Both the position numbers and the translations under genes were made by a program. A DNA stretch of 64,000 nucleotides. Origin: Lucifuga dentata. Taxonomy: Eukaryota > Chordata > Actinopteri > Ophidiiformes > Bythitidae. Below are positions 1 to 11,600 of the stretch, in pieces. The notes beneath the pieces were generated by a model. It ran no database searches, was not told the DNA's origin, and was given only the letters and a program-made list of their open reading frames with translations. Positions within the stretch are counted from its first letter, which is position 1. Each line of letters begins with the position of its first letter. The stretch is from contig VXCM01000787.1 of the NCBI GenBank assembly GCA_014773175.1, positions 1-64,000 on the forward strand. The letters are read 5' to 3'.

Positions 1-60
1 GGAGGCAGATGATTCGCTGTGGTGACCCCTGAAGGGAAAGCCGAAAGGAAAAGAAGAAGA
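1..60 (+). mobile_element. 3' tail of a teleost non-LTR retroposon (RTE/Expander-like)
   Basis: The segment holds the pattern GCTGTGGTGACCCCTGAAGG followed by AGCCGAAAGG and a run of GAA/AGA triplets. I recognise this as the 3' end shared by many dispersed fish LINE or SINE insertions. Only the tail is in the window, because the element continues upstream of base 1. It has no coding capacity here. The clade name is from memory of similar fish tails and is the weakest part of the call. Confidence 0.5.
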
Positions 61-1741
61 TATACATGCAACAGCAGCATTGTTCCAAGTCTGCACTGTC
101 ATAAGCAACACAAAAAAAAAGAGGGTGAAATGATCATAAAGAGTAAAAGAACTTATTATCACACAAAGCAGCTATGTTAGATAGATGCTACATCCAATCG
201 ACAATGCAAAAGACTCTCTGGAACAGGCTATGATGGAAGTGAATAAAAGAAGACATGCTTCCTCACTGTGGGGATTGGCATGAGGAGAAGCACTATCTGA
301 GAACAAGCTGGCAGATCTGGCTGAGGGAGATCAGACAGAGAGATTGAGGACAAAATTGGGGCACAAAAGCCAAAGCTAAGCCCCTGTGCTACACTTGCTA
401 GTCTCTCAGTCATAGACAAATGTTGTCTCTTACTAAGTAGTCAAAGGGTGGGTGGAGAAAACAGATGACAGTGAGATATATCATCTCAACTGGGCTCTTC
501 CCTGTTCTAAATGCTGCAAGCTCTGGATGATGAATCAACAACATGCTCCTAAAAACAACCTCTTGCAATAATGGAGTACACAAAATAATGTCTTTGTTCT
601 TCCAAGGATAGCAGCTGCCAAGCTAAACACACCAGATACTCACTGTCTGTGGACATAACATGGGTTAGCCAACATCAGCAGCAACACCCCCTGGCTGTCC
701 AACTGACTGAAATTGTTATCTGGTTGGTGGAAGGTGTATGCTAATCATCTCTAAATTGGACTTCATGATGGTTGGAGAAATCCTGCAATTTCTGATGAGT
801 AGCATGAGACGAGAGGGGGACACAATACTGCTTTGGCAGAGAAAGGCTAGAAGATGTGTTTGGTTCCCTCTTGCATGATTAAATCATCCTCCTCATCCTA
901 CTGAAGGTCGATGACATGAGGGATAGTGCATGAGGAGCTGTCATGACACTCTGACTTACTATCAGCACACTAGAGATGCAGATCCAGGAGTGCACTGGAA
1001 AAGTTCCCACAAGCTGCTGTTGTCTCACTCAGATAAGGCTCAATAGTCACCACACTCTGGTGATTCTGCCATCAAAGCAGAAATGTGCTCAGGGCTCAAG
1101 TATCAATACTTGGCTACTGTATTCTGTCATTTTGAGGTAGCTTTAAAATAAAAAATAAACAAAAGAAAAAACAAAAAACAGAAGAGGAGCAAGGTTGCTC
1201 CTGTTGTTTAAAGGGAGAAATCCCATAGGCTTGTCTATACCTATCCTGACTGAATGAGCACATGCTGATGTGAATGCACAGACAGAGATGAGAAGCTGTC
1301 ATACTCATTACAGTGCATAGTTCGAATGACATGTAATAGTCCATTTGCTTAGGTTTACTGAGTAAACCTCACTTGGAAATGAAAAAGTCTGTAATACATA
1401 CAGTATTTCTCTGGAAATACAATCCAACATGTGTGTTCGTCGGTGATGCAGAAGAAATGAATGATATAGGCAGGAGAGGCAGAAACCTGCAGGTGTGTTG
1501 GCTATTTGGTTTCATTTCACTGTCATCAAATATTCATAAGCCTGCTGTCAGTCAGAAATTACTCCTGAGTCTGAAGGTCTCATGGAAGGTGGTATGTTTG
1601 CTAATATCTGCGTGAACCTTAAACACAGATATTTGTACAATATTTACCTCTAACTGCTATGACCTTTTCAAAGTGGAAATGCTCTTTTGCCACTTAATTT
1701 ATCTTTGTTCCTATTTTAAACAGTTATGACTATAGAATACT

Positions 1742-1775
1742 TGTATGTATGTATGTATGTATGTATGTATGTATG
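1742..1775. repeat. (GTAT)n microsatellite
   Basis: Eight perfect tetranucleotide units in a row. Simple repeat in unassigned sequence. Confidence 0.95.
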
Positions 1776-2785
1776 ACAGATGGAAATTTCTCTTTGTGTG
1801 GCCAGCTCAGATCCGGCTGACATTTTAAACATGCATATCTAGCTAGTCTCATGTCTTATATTTGAGACAGATTATTGCTCTTTGCTCCTATTCAGGCTGC
1901 TCCTTGTCCTTGACCATGGATAGAGGCTGTGGGTTTGTTGGTAGGAATCTTTCTTTTGTAACCTCTGGAATCTTTATAGATATTCAAACTGTTTGTCTCT
2001 CCTGACCTCCTGCCTGCTGTGGCTCTTTTTACTCTTTGTGGTCACATCCACACCTTGTGGTGAAACCCACAGCTAAGCATCAAAATAAAAGAGGCCTGAC
2101 ACCATGCCACCTATGGTGTTAACCTTGTGGTTGACATAGTGGGGGAATTCATAAAACACACCACCCAATTTAACATGTCAATAAGGGCAAAAAAGCATCA
2201 CACAACAACATTCTCTCATTCACGAATGTCTGTTAAATGCATCTTTTACCGTTTGCCTTGAAAGATGTGTTACTTATTTACATATCAGGTAAGGGATAAA
2301 ATGTCACACAAAGATTACCACCAGACTGTTTCATCTGGTGGTAAATTTCAGCAGTATGAGATCTGGGCAATGATTTAAACTATATTTTCCTTACATATCT
2401 TAGTGATAAATAAATCTGACATATGAGCTCACTCAGTTGATCAGTAAGTGTATTTAAATGGCAAGTTTTGATCTGATTTCGCACAGCGTCTCTCCCTAAA
2501 ACATCAGACACACACACTACCCACCACCCTCCGTCTTGTTAGTGTCTAGATCTCTTCTTTCTTATCTCAGTGTCAATCTCTAAAAATGTGGAGCTCTAAA
2601 GCAGAAAATTTAGGGTTCTTTTGTCAATTTAACATGTCAGTTTCACTTTGGCACCAGGTGAAGCAGTATGAAGTATGACTTTTAAATACGTATGAAGCTG
2701 CTCATTAATACGTTGGTCTCCATTGGCTTTTACTGGTGACACCCCTTACCTGACCACGAATGAGCTTCACACTGTTAGTTGACGT

Positions 2786-2804
2786 GTTTTTTTTTTTTTT
2801 NTTT
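2786..2804. repeat. Poly(T) tract broken by a single N (2801)
   Basis: A T run is interrupted by one N. The same pattern recurs 20 more times in the window and probably marks an unresolved assembly join, so the true tract length is unknown. Confidence 0.85.
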
Positions 2805-3821
2805 ATGAATTCCGTCCAGAATGTCTTTTCACCTGCCACTGTGCACTGACACAGCCATCACCACACAGAAAAAAATAAAATACAGCCCCACCACAAAACA
2901 CTAGAACCAAAACCACTAAAAAAGGTACTTTTTTTCCACTCCCGGGAAGGATTATGATTTGGCGATATAATGATAAGTAAAACAGATAAGAACTTGAATC
3001 TAAATCTGGCTACAATAATGCGTAATGTAGTATTTCAAATGATAAATACAGCAGCAGAATCGTTCCTTTTGTACTGAATTCTTTATGTTTTAACCTTTCT
3101 GATCCTCATTTCTAAAGCTACGATATGTGAAGCCCCCAAGCTAAAATCCACAAATGGGTCAGGGACAATAGACTGTTAGATGTCTCTCAGCATGTGTGTT
3201 TGTATTTCGCATTAAGCTGTTTCATCTCCTCCCAGCTCTCATCCCTCCATTGTTAATGTGGATGCCTTTTACCTCCCACAGTCCTTCTCTCTACCCTCGG
3301 TCTTTTTTCCATTAGGGAGCTGACACTTCTGATCAGGTGATGTTGTACTTGACTCATTTCCTGTGGGAATCAATGGCCACAGTTAATCAAATGGCTGGAA
3401 GCTAATGGCTTTAGTTGGGCTCAGAGATGAGGCCAGAGTGCACTGGCTTAGGTCAGAGTCAGACAGCAAAAGATAACTGAGTGTGCAACTCCCTCCCGGT
3501 AAAAACACTTGAAGGGCATTCTAATAAAGATAATGTGAAACAAATATGTGTGTTTTGGATTCATTTCTGGATGGGTTATTGATGTTGTAATGCTTCCAGG
3601 CTGAGCAGAACAGACAAACTAATTAACAGGCCACAGCCAATAGAGGAGTTTGGGGTTGGAAGCCATTCCATGTTGTTTTTGGAACTTGCAAACAACCCAG
3701 ACATAGTACAGTTCTGTACGCAAGCTAAATTTTAGGGAATTAGACTTGTTTCATAACATTACTAAAGATAATAGTTTCTCCCTGCTTTGTGACACTTTCG
3801 TAGCAGGCTAGATTGTAAAAA

Positions 3822-3842
3822 CATATATATATATATATATAT
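3822..3842. repeat. (AT)n microsatellite
   Basis: About ten perfect AT units after ACAT. Simple repeat. Confidence 0.9.
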
Positions 3843-5679
3843 TTTTGTCCATCATCATGTCTGTTTATATGGAAGGTAAGTGGTGCAAGCACTGGACTAA
3901 GTTCCAGTATCTCAGGAGGCACCAAAGCCAGTAAAATTCCTCAGATTTCTCCCATGGAGATGAATACAATTTCATCTTATCCTGAACTCTGCAAATCAGT
4001 TTGGTTTTTAGATGCAAAAAAATATTAAGACTACAAGGTTTGTCATATTTGAAATAGTTCTGTTGTAAATGGATTCTACAGTTTTGAACCAAATTAATGA
4101 ATAAATGAAATGAATCAGGTTTCCATTTTGCAGTGAATAAGCTGCTATGTGAGTAATTTTCTTAGGGAGCAGTGATATATTCCATTTCAGTGATTGTTCA
4201 TGTTAATATCTAGGAGCATTCATATTTTCAAGGCTTTTAATTCAAGCTTTAATTTGCAATCAGCCTGGTGAACCTTTTTAATGGATATACAGTACATAGT
4301 CTATGATCTGCAAGATTTAATATAGCAAACAGACATACATACACAGCTAGCACTCTGTTTTCATTGTTTAGGTTTATGAGAGAGGTGTTATTTGTCAGTT
4401 GGTCAGTGGTTATGAACTAATCAATTGCATTTAAGAAAGTGAGAGTTCTATGGTTTACATCAGTACTTTTTGTCTCTAAGCTCTCTGAAGGTTTATTCAG
4501 GCATCTGGTCCCAATGTCTCTTGATATATTTTTCCCTTATCAAAGACATCAAGTGAACACACACCCTTAGATAGCTCCTTATTCTGTTACACTGATGAAT
4601 AGGCCCAATTTCATCCTCACCTGAGTGGATCTAGATCAAAATAGATTGACAGAGGGAAGACAGTAGAGTCGTAGTAGAAAGGCTTAAATCACTCTTTCCC
4701 TTTTTCTAATTTACGCCACAAAATCCCCAGTGTCTCTTTTTTTACATAGCTGAGCAACAAGCAGTGGTCTTCTTCTCACACAAACTGATAATAAAACTGC
4801 TGCAGGAATAATGAATGGATGGGAGAATATACCACAGTACTGATGTGGACTATGTGGAGACTGATGATTGGGGTCAAAAGGGAGCTGTGCATCAATTGTA
4901 AATCAGATCTTTAAAGTCAGAGTTCAGTCCTGAATGATTTACAAACAAGATGCTGCCTCTGAACAGAACAAAATATTATCTGTGTCATGTCCATGGATAT
5001 GTACTTAAATGACAGTTTTTGTTAAACGGCAGTGAAGGTTTCTTTCCATCTCTGCTTCTCGCTCTTTCAAAAGACAAGGTAACACCTGCAAAAGTTTAAT
5101 AATTGTAGCCACAATTATTTATGGCCTGAGTTTATCATAAGCTGGATATAAACAGAGAGACTGCATAGCCTTGACACAGAATGAATATGGCACATAGGGT
5201 GAAAAAGTGTAAAGTGAGGGAGGGAGCCGGATGAAAAACCAGAATGATAACAGATAGTGTCCTTGCTCTCTCTGATCAACATGATATCCCTTGTCCAATC
5301 AGGTTGTAAATTCTTCCTCTGACCTACAAGTCTGCCAAGTCTTTGCGACACACTCTCACAAATTGACATCTGTGGAAATTAAAGCCATAATGTGTTGTAA
5401 TGATGTTAATTATCCAATATTGAAAACTATTATGTGTTATTAAAAGTTCAGTGTCTTAACAACTGATGTCTGTTCAGAAGGAGTGATGGTGGCAGGAAGA
5501 CAGCTTGAACTGCTAAACAACAATCAGAGAGCGTAATTAAATTAAACACTTTTAGAGGCTCTGAAATTGTGCTCCATTAGGCTGACAGGGGTCAGCAGCT
5601 GAAAACACAATGAATCACATCACACCACAACATCAGTGTCCTCTTACAGACTGCCAAGCAGAGACAATGCAATAGCAAG

Positions 5680-5711
5680 AAAAAAAAAAAAAAANAAAAA
5701 AAAAAAAAAAA
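5680..5711. repeat. Poly(A) tract broken by a single N (5695)
   Basis: A runs lie on both sides of one N. No retroposon body is recognisable immediately upstream, so I call it a homopolymer and assembly join rather than a retroposon tail. Confidence 0.85.
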
Positions 5712-5974
5712 TCTTTCTTGAGAAACTCGGATGAATAATAGAGATTTTTAATAAGGTTGAAGTGAGTTATCAAACCAAACCTCCATCAGCTATCCCTCAT
5801 TATAATTCTCTGGCAACAGAACACATTTTATTTGCAAAAGAGGGTTTGGTCAAGATGTTTTATTGAACCTATTGATTGTGTGTGCAGCTGTCTGACACTG
5901 ACCGTGAAAAAGGTTGTTTTTACCTTCTCTAACCAATGCAATGGCTACTGCTGGATGAGAAGGTCAGGGGGAGG

Positions 5975-5979
<5 letters not shown>

Positions 5980-6019
<40 letters not shown>
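5980..6019. repeat. (GA)n microsatellite
   Basis: Twenty perfect GA units preceded by an imperfect GGGA-rich stretch. It creates spurious RE-rich and SL-rich open frames on the two strands. Confidence 0.95.
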
Positions 6020-6023
<4 letters not shown>

Positions 6024-7392
6024 AAGGGTGTTGTGATTCTAAAGTGGATCAATAAATGACAAGGCCATTTTGCACAGGTTTGGTGTAAGTCATTTTTTGT
6101 ACATCTGACAAACCAAGCCATCCCTACCATTTACAGAAAACAGCACTTTACAGGTGAATTTTAAACTATTATGACATTATATGAGATATGAGACAAGCAC
6201 AAACAAAGCAACAACATTCAAATGATAGAACAAACAAATCAAAAAAAAAGAATGAATGCATATTCTGCTAAAATCTCAAAATGAAAATTATTTCTTATCA
6301 ATAACATAATAACAGATATCATCGCCATAGATTCACCATAGATTAAAACAATATTAACACAGCTCAAAATACAGTGGTTCAGTTGCAGTTCAGTAAACAA
6401 TTCAAACACAAAATCATACCAAAATCAATTCACTCCTCAGGAAATGAACTGCGGGTGGCTGTGAATCCATGATCATTTGTTTGAACATAAATCAGTGCTG
6501 ATGAATATTGAATTGAGGTCCAATTGAGATCATTAATTAAATTTGAAGTCTGATCTATTTATTATTGACTCCAGTAAATGAAAATGGAGAAGTGATGCCT
6601 CCTCAGCATCTTCTCGTTGCTTGGAAGCAGTCCCTGTTTCTTTGTAGAAATATTTTTCTATTTCATTCATTTAACAAAGCTCTGAAGAATCTGTAAAAGA
6701 CAGGACAATGGCCTTGTTGTTGTCAGTGGAATGAAGTTAGCTGTTATAAAACTCTAGTTTATGAGATCTGTAAAAGATGCAGAAAACAGAGCCAGAATCC
6801 AACAACCAAGGGACAAAAGGATTTCTGTGCAGAACACAGAATTCAACCTGAACAGGGAAATGAGCTGCCGCAAGGTACTCTGGGTCAATCTGTCCATCAA
6901 TCTGCCTGTTTACCTTTCCGTCTGTCACTGCCCTTTGTTTGTGTCACTGTAAGCATAGAAGAGTGAAATCTAGTCTTTCATCTCCATACAGTTAGTCATG
7001 GAGAAAAAAACCCCATTTCTTTATCCTTCACATTATAGCCAGAGCGCAGTACTGTAGCTGCTCTTGTCAAGGTTGTAAACAATATCCTGATGAATGCCAA
7101 TGAAGCTCAGCGCTGCATTTCAGTGCCTCTTGAGGAGTATGTGAGCAAAGTGAAGCAGCAGCAATTGTTGCTTCCCACTCAGAGCATTCTGCAATTTGCC
7201 ACTCCACACGCTCTTTGTTCATGCTGGAGGAAAAACCTGCCCTAGTTTGCTCCATAGCAAATGTGTTGAAATGCAGTACCAGTGGGCCGTGGGCATGTAA
7301 GACTGCCGTCATATTCAATACAGTTAAATTTAGAGATGGCATGAATGCATTTCGAAAGACTTGTACAGTGGCGAACAGAAGTAGAGTCACCC

Positions 7393-7974
7393 TTAAAGGA
7401 CCAGACCAGTGAGTAGCATGTTAAAGCCCAATGGAACAACCTGCACACACGTTACGTTATTGACATCCAATTTCCAAAACATAAAACTGTATTTTAGTTT
7501 TTCTGTTATTTTTCCAAACCCACAAATCTTTCAAAATCAAATGTTCAGGTGACACCAATATTAAAATTCAATGTTTTGCCTTCTAACACTTATGCATGAT
7601 TGTAGCAGGCATTGTCGTTTTAATTTCTCTGTAAAAGTGCTGTTTTCTCCTGGGACTGTATTACCTGGTGGAGACATACATTGTCTTCTGTGCAGTCTGT
7701 GTTGAACCTGTTAAAGTTATTTCAACAAAAAACTTAATAGACATGTTCATTGTGATGGATTACTTATCTCAAGTGTGTTTCAAGTCTCTACAAATTGATT
7801 TTTATAGTGTACTACAATGAAGTGAAACCAGTGGCAGTCTGGAAAGTAGGAAAAAACTTCTAAAATTTACAGCTAAAGTAACATACTTTGGGAAATGATG
7901 GTCAGTAACATAACATGCAAATGGGTTAACTATTCTGGGCTCAAACATGCACTATCGCTGGGATAATCCTTTAA
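7393..7974 (+). mobile_element. TTAA-bounded MITE family 1, copy 1 (complete)
   Basis: This is a 582-bp element with TTAA at both ends. The left end reads TTAAAGGACCAGACC. The right end is a degraded inverted match, GGGCTCAAACATGC followed by GGATAATCCTTTAA. Internal landmarks shared with the other copies are CAATGTTTTGCC, TTTCTCTGTAAAAG, GGTGGAGACATACATTGTC, GATGGATTACTTATCTCAAG and GTGAAACCAGTGGCAGT. There is no open frame for a transposase, so it is non-autonomous. The orientation of this copy is taken as plus for the family. TTAA ends fit piggyBac- or Kolobok-type transposases, but a TA target with a longer inverted repeat cannot be excluded because TTAA is itself palindromic. Confidence 0.85.
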
Positions 7975-8400
7975 GGCTTCTAGAGAGAGAAACATAAAGA
8001 TGGAGGCCTGAAGGACAATACATTTTTGAAAGTGTTTTTCTCAGTATGCATGTTTTTACAGCATATATCTGTATTGTTAGTCAGAGAACGTGTACGCTGT
8101 GAAAGACATGAACACCAAAACACTCTAGTGGCTAGAAAAAAAAAAAAAAAAAAAAAAAACACTAGTTGCCAAATGTGCAAATAAAGCATTGCATGTGAAA
8201 GCTGTATGTTCGTGGGATGGTGCAAGAAAAAACCCCCAGTGATCTGTCAAAAATCCATTCCATGTTCAAGGCGATATACCCTCCCTCCTCCCTCTCTACT
8301 CTATTCTTCTAACCGCTGAAATTCCCTGAATATATTCTTTCTGCATTCAATCCTATTCAAATTAACTGGCCAGGATTTTGGTTTGATACATCAAACCAAC
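7975..8400. other. Unassigned sequence with a poly(A) run
   Basis: Contains an uninterrupted A run at about 8135-8159 and nothing else I recognise. Confidence 0.55.
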
Positions 8401-8419
8401 ATCCTCAGTTAACCACCAG

Positions 8420-8620
8420 CTGAGAGGGTGTCTCTTCTCCTTGATTGGATGAGCATTTTTCTGTCACAATTCTTGCTTCAAAGCACCCTTGGTGTGCTTC
8501 AAGGCTAAATTCTTGGACCCATCTGTTTTTTTCTACAAGCTTATTCTGGCTCATATAATTAGAAGGCCCAGAAATTCCCTTTACCATTTTGCTGACTACA
8601 CACAGTTGTATCCGTCAGAT
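8420..8620 (+). pseudogene. Degenerate LINE reverse-transcriptase fragment (L2-like)
   Basis: In the frame beginning at 8491 the sequence translates as GVLQG, stop, ILGPI. This is a decayed form of the LINE motif VPQGS-hydrophobic-LGP. About 35 codons later the nucleotides GCTGACTACACACAGTTGTA match the usual coding of the catalytic ADDTQLY motif with the second D codon changed. Upstream, CATTTTTCTGTCACAATT resembles the segment that usually precedes this motif in fish L2-like LINEs. In-frame stops and frame changes make it non-functional. It would have encoded the palm of the LINE reverse transcriptase. The clade is uncertain among L2, CR1 and Rex-like groups. Confidence 0.65.
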
Positions 8621-8639
8621 AAAAAAACAAAAAAACAAA

Positions 8640-11600
8640 AAAAATGAGTGAATTAGTGTTTTCACTTCCCAATATACTTAATTGTCAATATATCTGATAC
8701 TTTTAATGTGCTTTAAAAATAAATTTCCAATAGCACTCAAGTCCACAAAGCACAATATTAACAGAGGATGTATGAGCCACATCTATCCAGAGTCTTCATT
8801 TACTGATACACATTCTTATTAAAGTGTGGGTTTTCTCTATCTCAGGAACGTTACTAAATTTCAGGCATGCTTAAAAAATAATCAGATAACAAGCTTTCTC
8901 ATATGCAACAAAAGACTTCAATCTCCTTTTCTTCCTCAGAACAGATAATATAAAACTGCCTGGACTGTTAACCATGAACTCTCCAGCTTTTCAATAAGAG
9001 TGGGTCAACCATTATGAAAATTACTTATAGATGGATGACCTGACCCATTGGTCCTTGAGGAGTAGAAACCACCTAGTTTGTTTGTGTGTGTTGTGTGCGT
9101 ATTTGTGTGTGCACACATTCATATACATCTTCTATCTAGTAAGTGATTTTCACCAATTGCTTCCAAGGGGACACCAGCCAGTACTAGTCACCTCATTGTA
9201 CTTCAATAACACAAGAATTGTTCATAAATACATTCAATAGTTATCAGAGTAATATCTTATATATGCAAAGCTGTTAGTCAACTGTTTTCTGCATTCCTTT
9301 CTACATCTTCTGCTCAGTTCAAGATCTATAGCTCTGAACAGCAGAGGACTTTTAAAATTAGATCTGTGATTGATGTGATAGAAGAATATAACCATGCTTC
9401 TATTATGGAAACACTCATTTTGCAATGCAGAATTAGAAAAAATCCCTCAAAAAACACTCAAACATAACATTACACACAGACTTATGCAAACACATCTGCT
9501 CCTGGCATGGCACCTGTAAATGCACGAAAGAACTACAAGCCCATAACTTATTCATCCATCATCTTCTGTGTTCATTCCAGATTTTTTCAAATGAACAGAC
9601 AGATAACTGAACAGTTCATTTGTTGTACAGATGGTTTTAACTTTAGAAGTTGTTTCAGTCTTAAGGGCCTACAGTTGCTAGTTCTTTGGCTCTGCAAAAG
9701 TTATCTCTTTCTAGCTTCGGTTTTAGTTGGATAGTTTCTAAATTTCGAGGTGGTGTGGCTTTGTTGGTGGGATATGGTGCCACTATATCTATAGATGCAT
9801 TTCTCATCTTTCAGGTATGGCAAATCTTCAGGAGATGCCACTGATGTAATAATGATCATTTTGCCATCTTGCCCTCTGTGTTCAGGTGAATTGAGTTTCA
9901 AAATGTGTTGTTAAGGAGAGTCACAGGCCTAGATTTAGTAAGATGAAAGCACTGAACTGAACTTATAATATGCCTTGAGACAAAAGCTAATCACACAATC
10001 AAGGGCCTTACATTACCTTCCAAGTACATTATGGGAGTGAAAACTCATTAAAGTAACTCGATGATAGAACATTCAACTCCACCTGAGAAAAATTGTACAT
10101 TATTTAAAAATATAATATAAGCTGTAGCATTGCTTATATTAGTCATGCAATAGGGCTCATTAAAGAAACTTCAAATGAAACACAGATGGCCCGACAAGAT
10201 ACAGACAAGAAAATAAGATATAGCTTATGAAAATATACATGCAAGGCACTGCAAGCAGAGGGTGGAGGTCAGAATGGAACAGGGAATTAGGCAGAGATGT
10301 TGTTGATACAGCTCATCTCACTAGAATACCAAGATAAATGCAGCACAATGTATACATGTTGCACAAACCCACAACACTCCATTTCCCTTCATCTAAGACA
10401 GTTTCTCTGTCTATCTGTGGCACCAATATCTCGAGAACCCAGCATTATATGAAGTTGAAATTTGGCAGGTATAATGCTTGGGACCCGAGGACTTGCAGTG
10501 TCGTTTGGATGAGCAGTTCCCGAATTGAGCTGTGCTGGTAAAAAGTAGTCTGTACGCGGCATACTCTCTGGGCACGGCAGCATATGCTCCGTTCCACAGG
10601 CACTTACAGCAGGCTGTGGCACACACCATAAAGTCAGGCCTGGTCCAAACAGGCACGTTTTCAACGGGCACTAAAGTAATGTCAAATAAAAACATATTCT
10701 GTCTTTGCCTTTCAACGAAAACTGGCCCAATTGCATGATATTAGAATATCCAGCAGAATACTCAGTGAAACACACTTATATCTCCTCCTACATTGTCCAC
10801 AATCCTCCTTGAAATGCATAAGTATGCAGCAAGGGGAGAGGTGCACTTCACTGCTGACACACAGAGAGCATGTCAAACTGACAGGATGTGTTTGTAGGCT
10901 GGTGTAAATTTGACAAATAACATCCATGACTCCAGATGTAAATCATGTCAGAAACTAGGTACATAAGTCTTATTAAATATGGTCAAGATAGTTTAATGTA
11001 ATATGTTTTTGTTTTTTTAAGGCTTTCTACTCCCGTACGTTACTTCCACTTCATTGCACCACTGATGTGTCCAATAACACATGACGTGTATGCTAGGTTT
11101 GTTTTATACTACATGATTCCCATAGAGACTGATGAGACACTGGTAAAGTGCCATTAATTTTACTCAGGCTACAATTGCATCAAATGACATACAAATTAAA
11201 ATAATATAATAGCCTATTTATCAGTGTTTTTATTGTGTCATTTGCAAAACAATTTTGTACCAGGTTTAACAGTGGTACAGTTAATACATGAGATACAACA
11301 GAGCTCCCAAATTTAAAGGTTAATCCCACCTTGAGGCAACGTGTACACGTGCACACAATAACATGAATGTTCACAAGAATAACACTTTACAGTATCTAAT
11401 ACATCTGCAATAAATATCACATTTGTGTAATGCTGAAGCTGTTTTGTCTGCCAACCTTAATTGTGTGAAATCAAAATGCGTAATAATAACAGAAGATTGG
11501 AATAAGCCACATTTTCTAAATTCATAATAAGCATACAGATTGATAGATCATTAAAAAAATACACATTTATAAGTACAGTTACTATTGACAGGCTTTTCAA

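Larger units (their letters stand above)
61..7392. other. Unassigned AT-rich sequence with simple repeats
   Basis: I see no exon, RNA gene or recognisable transposon here. Open frames on both strands are under 85 codons, apart from one unrecognised 107-codon minus-strand frame at 7067-7390. Composition is uniform and AT-rich. The interval contains a (GTAT)n, an (AT)n and a (GA)n tract and two N-interrupted homopolymers, which are listed separately. Confidence 0.6.

Noticed and set aside
7067..7390. 107-codon minus-strand open frame, the longest outside simple repeats on that strand
   Set aside because: No recognisable domain, no splice context, and it ends at the edge of a MITE. Length is compatible with chance in 64 kb.
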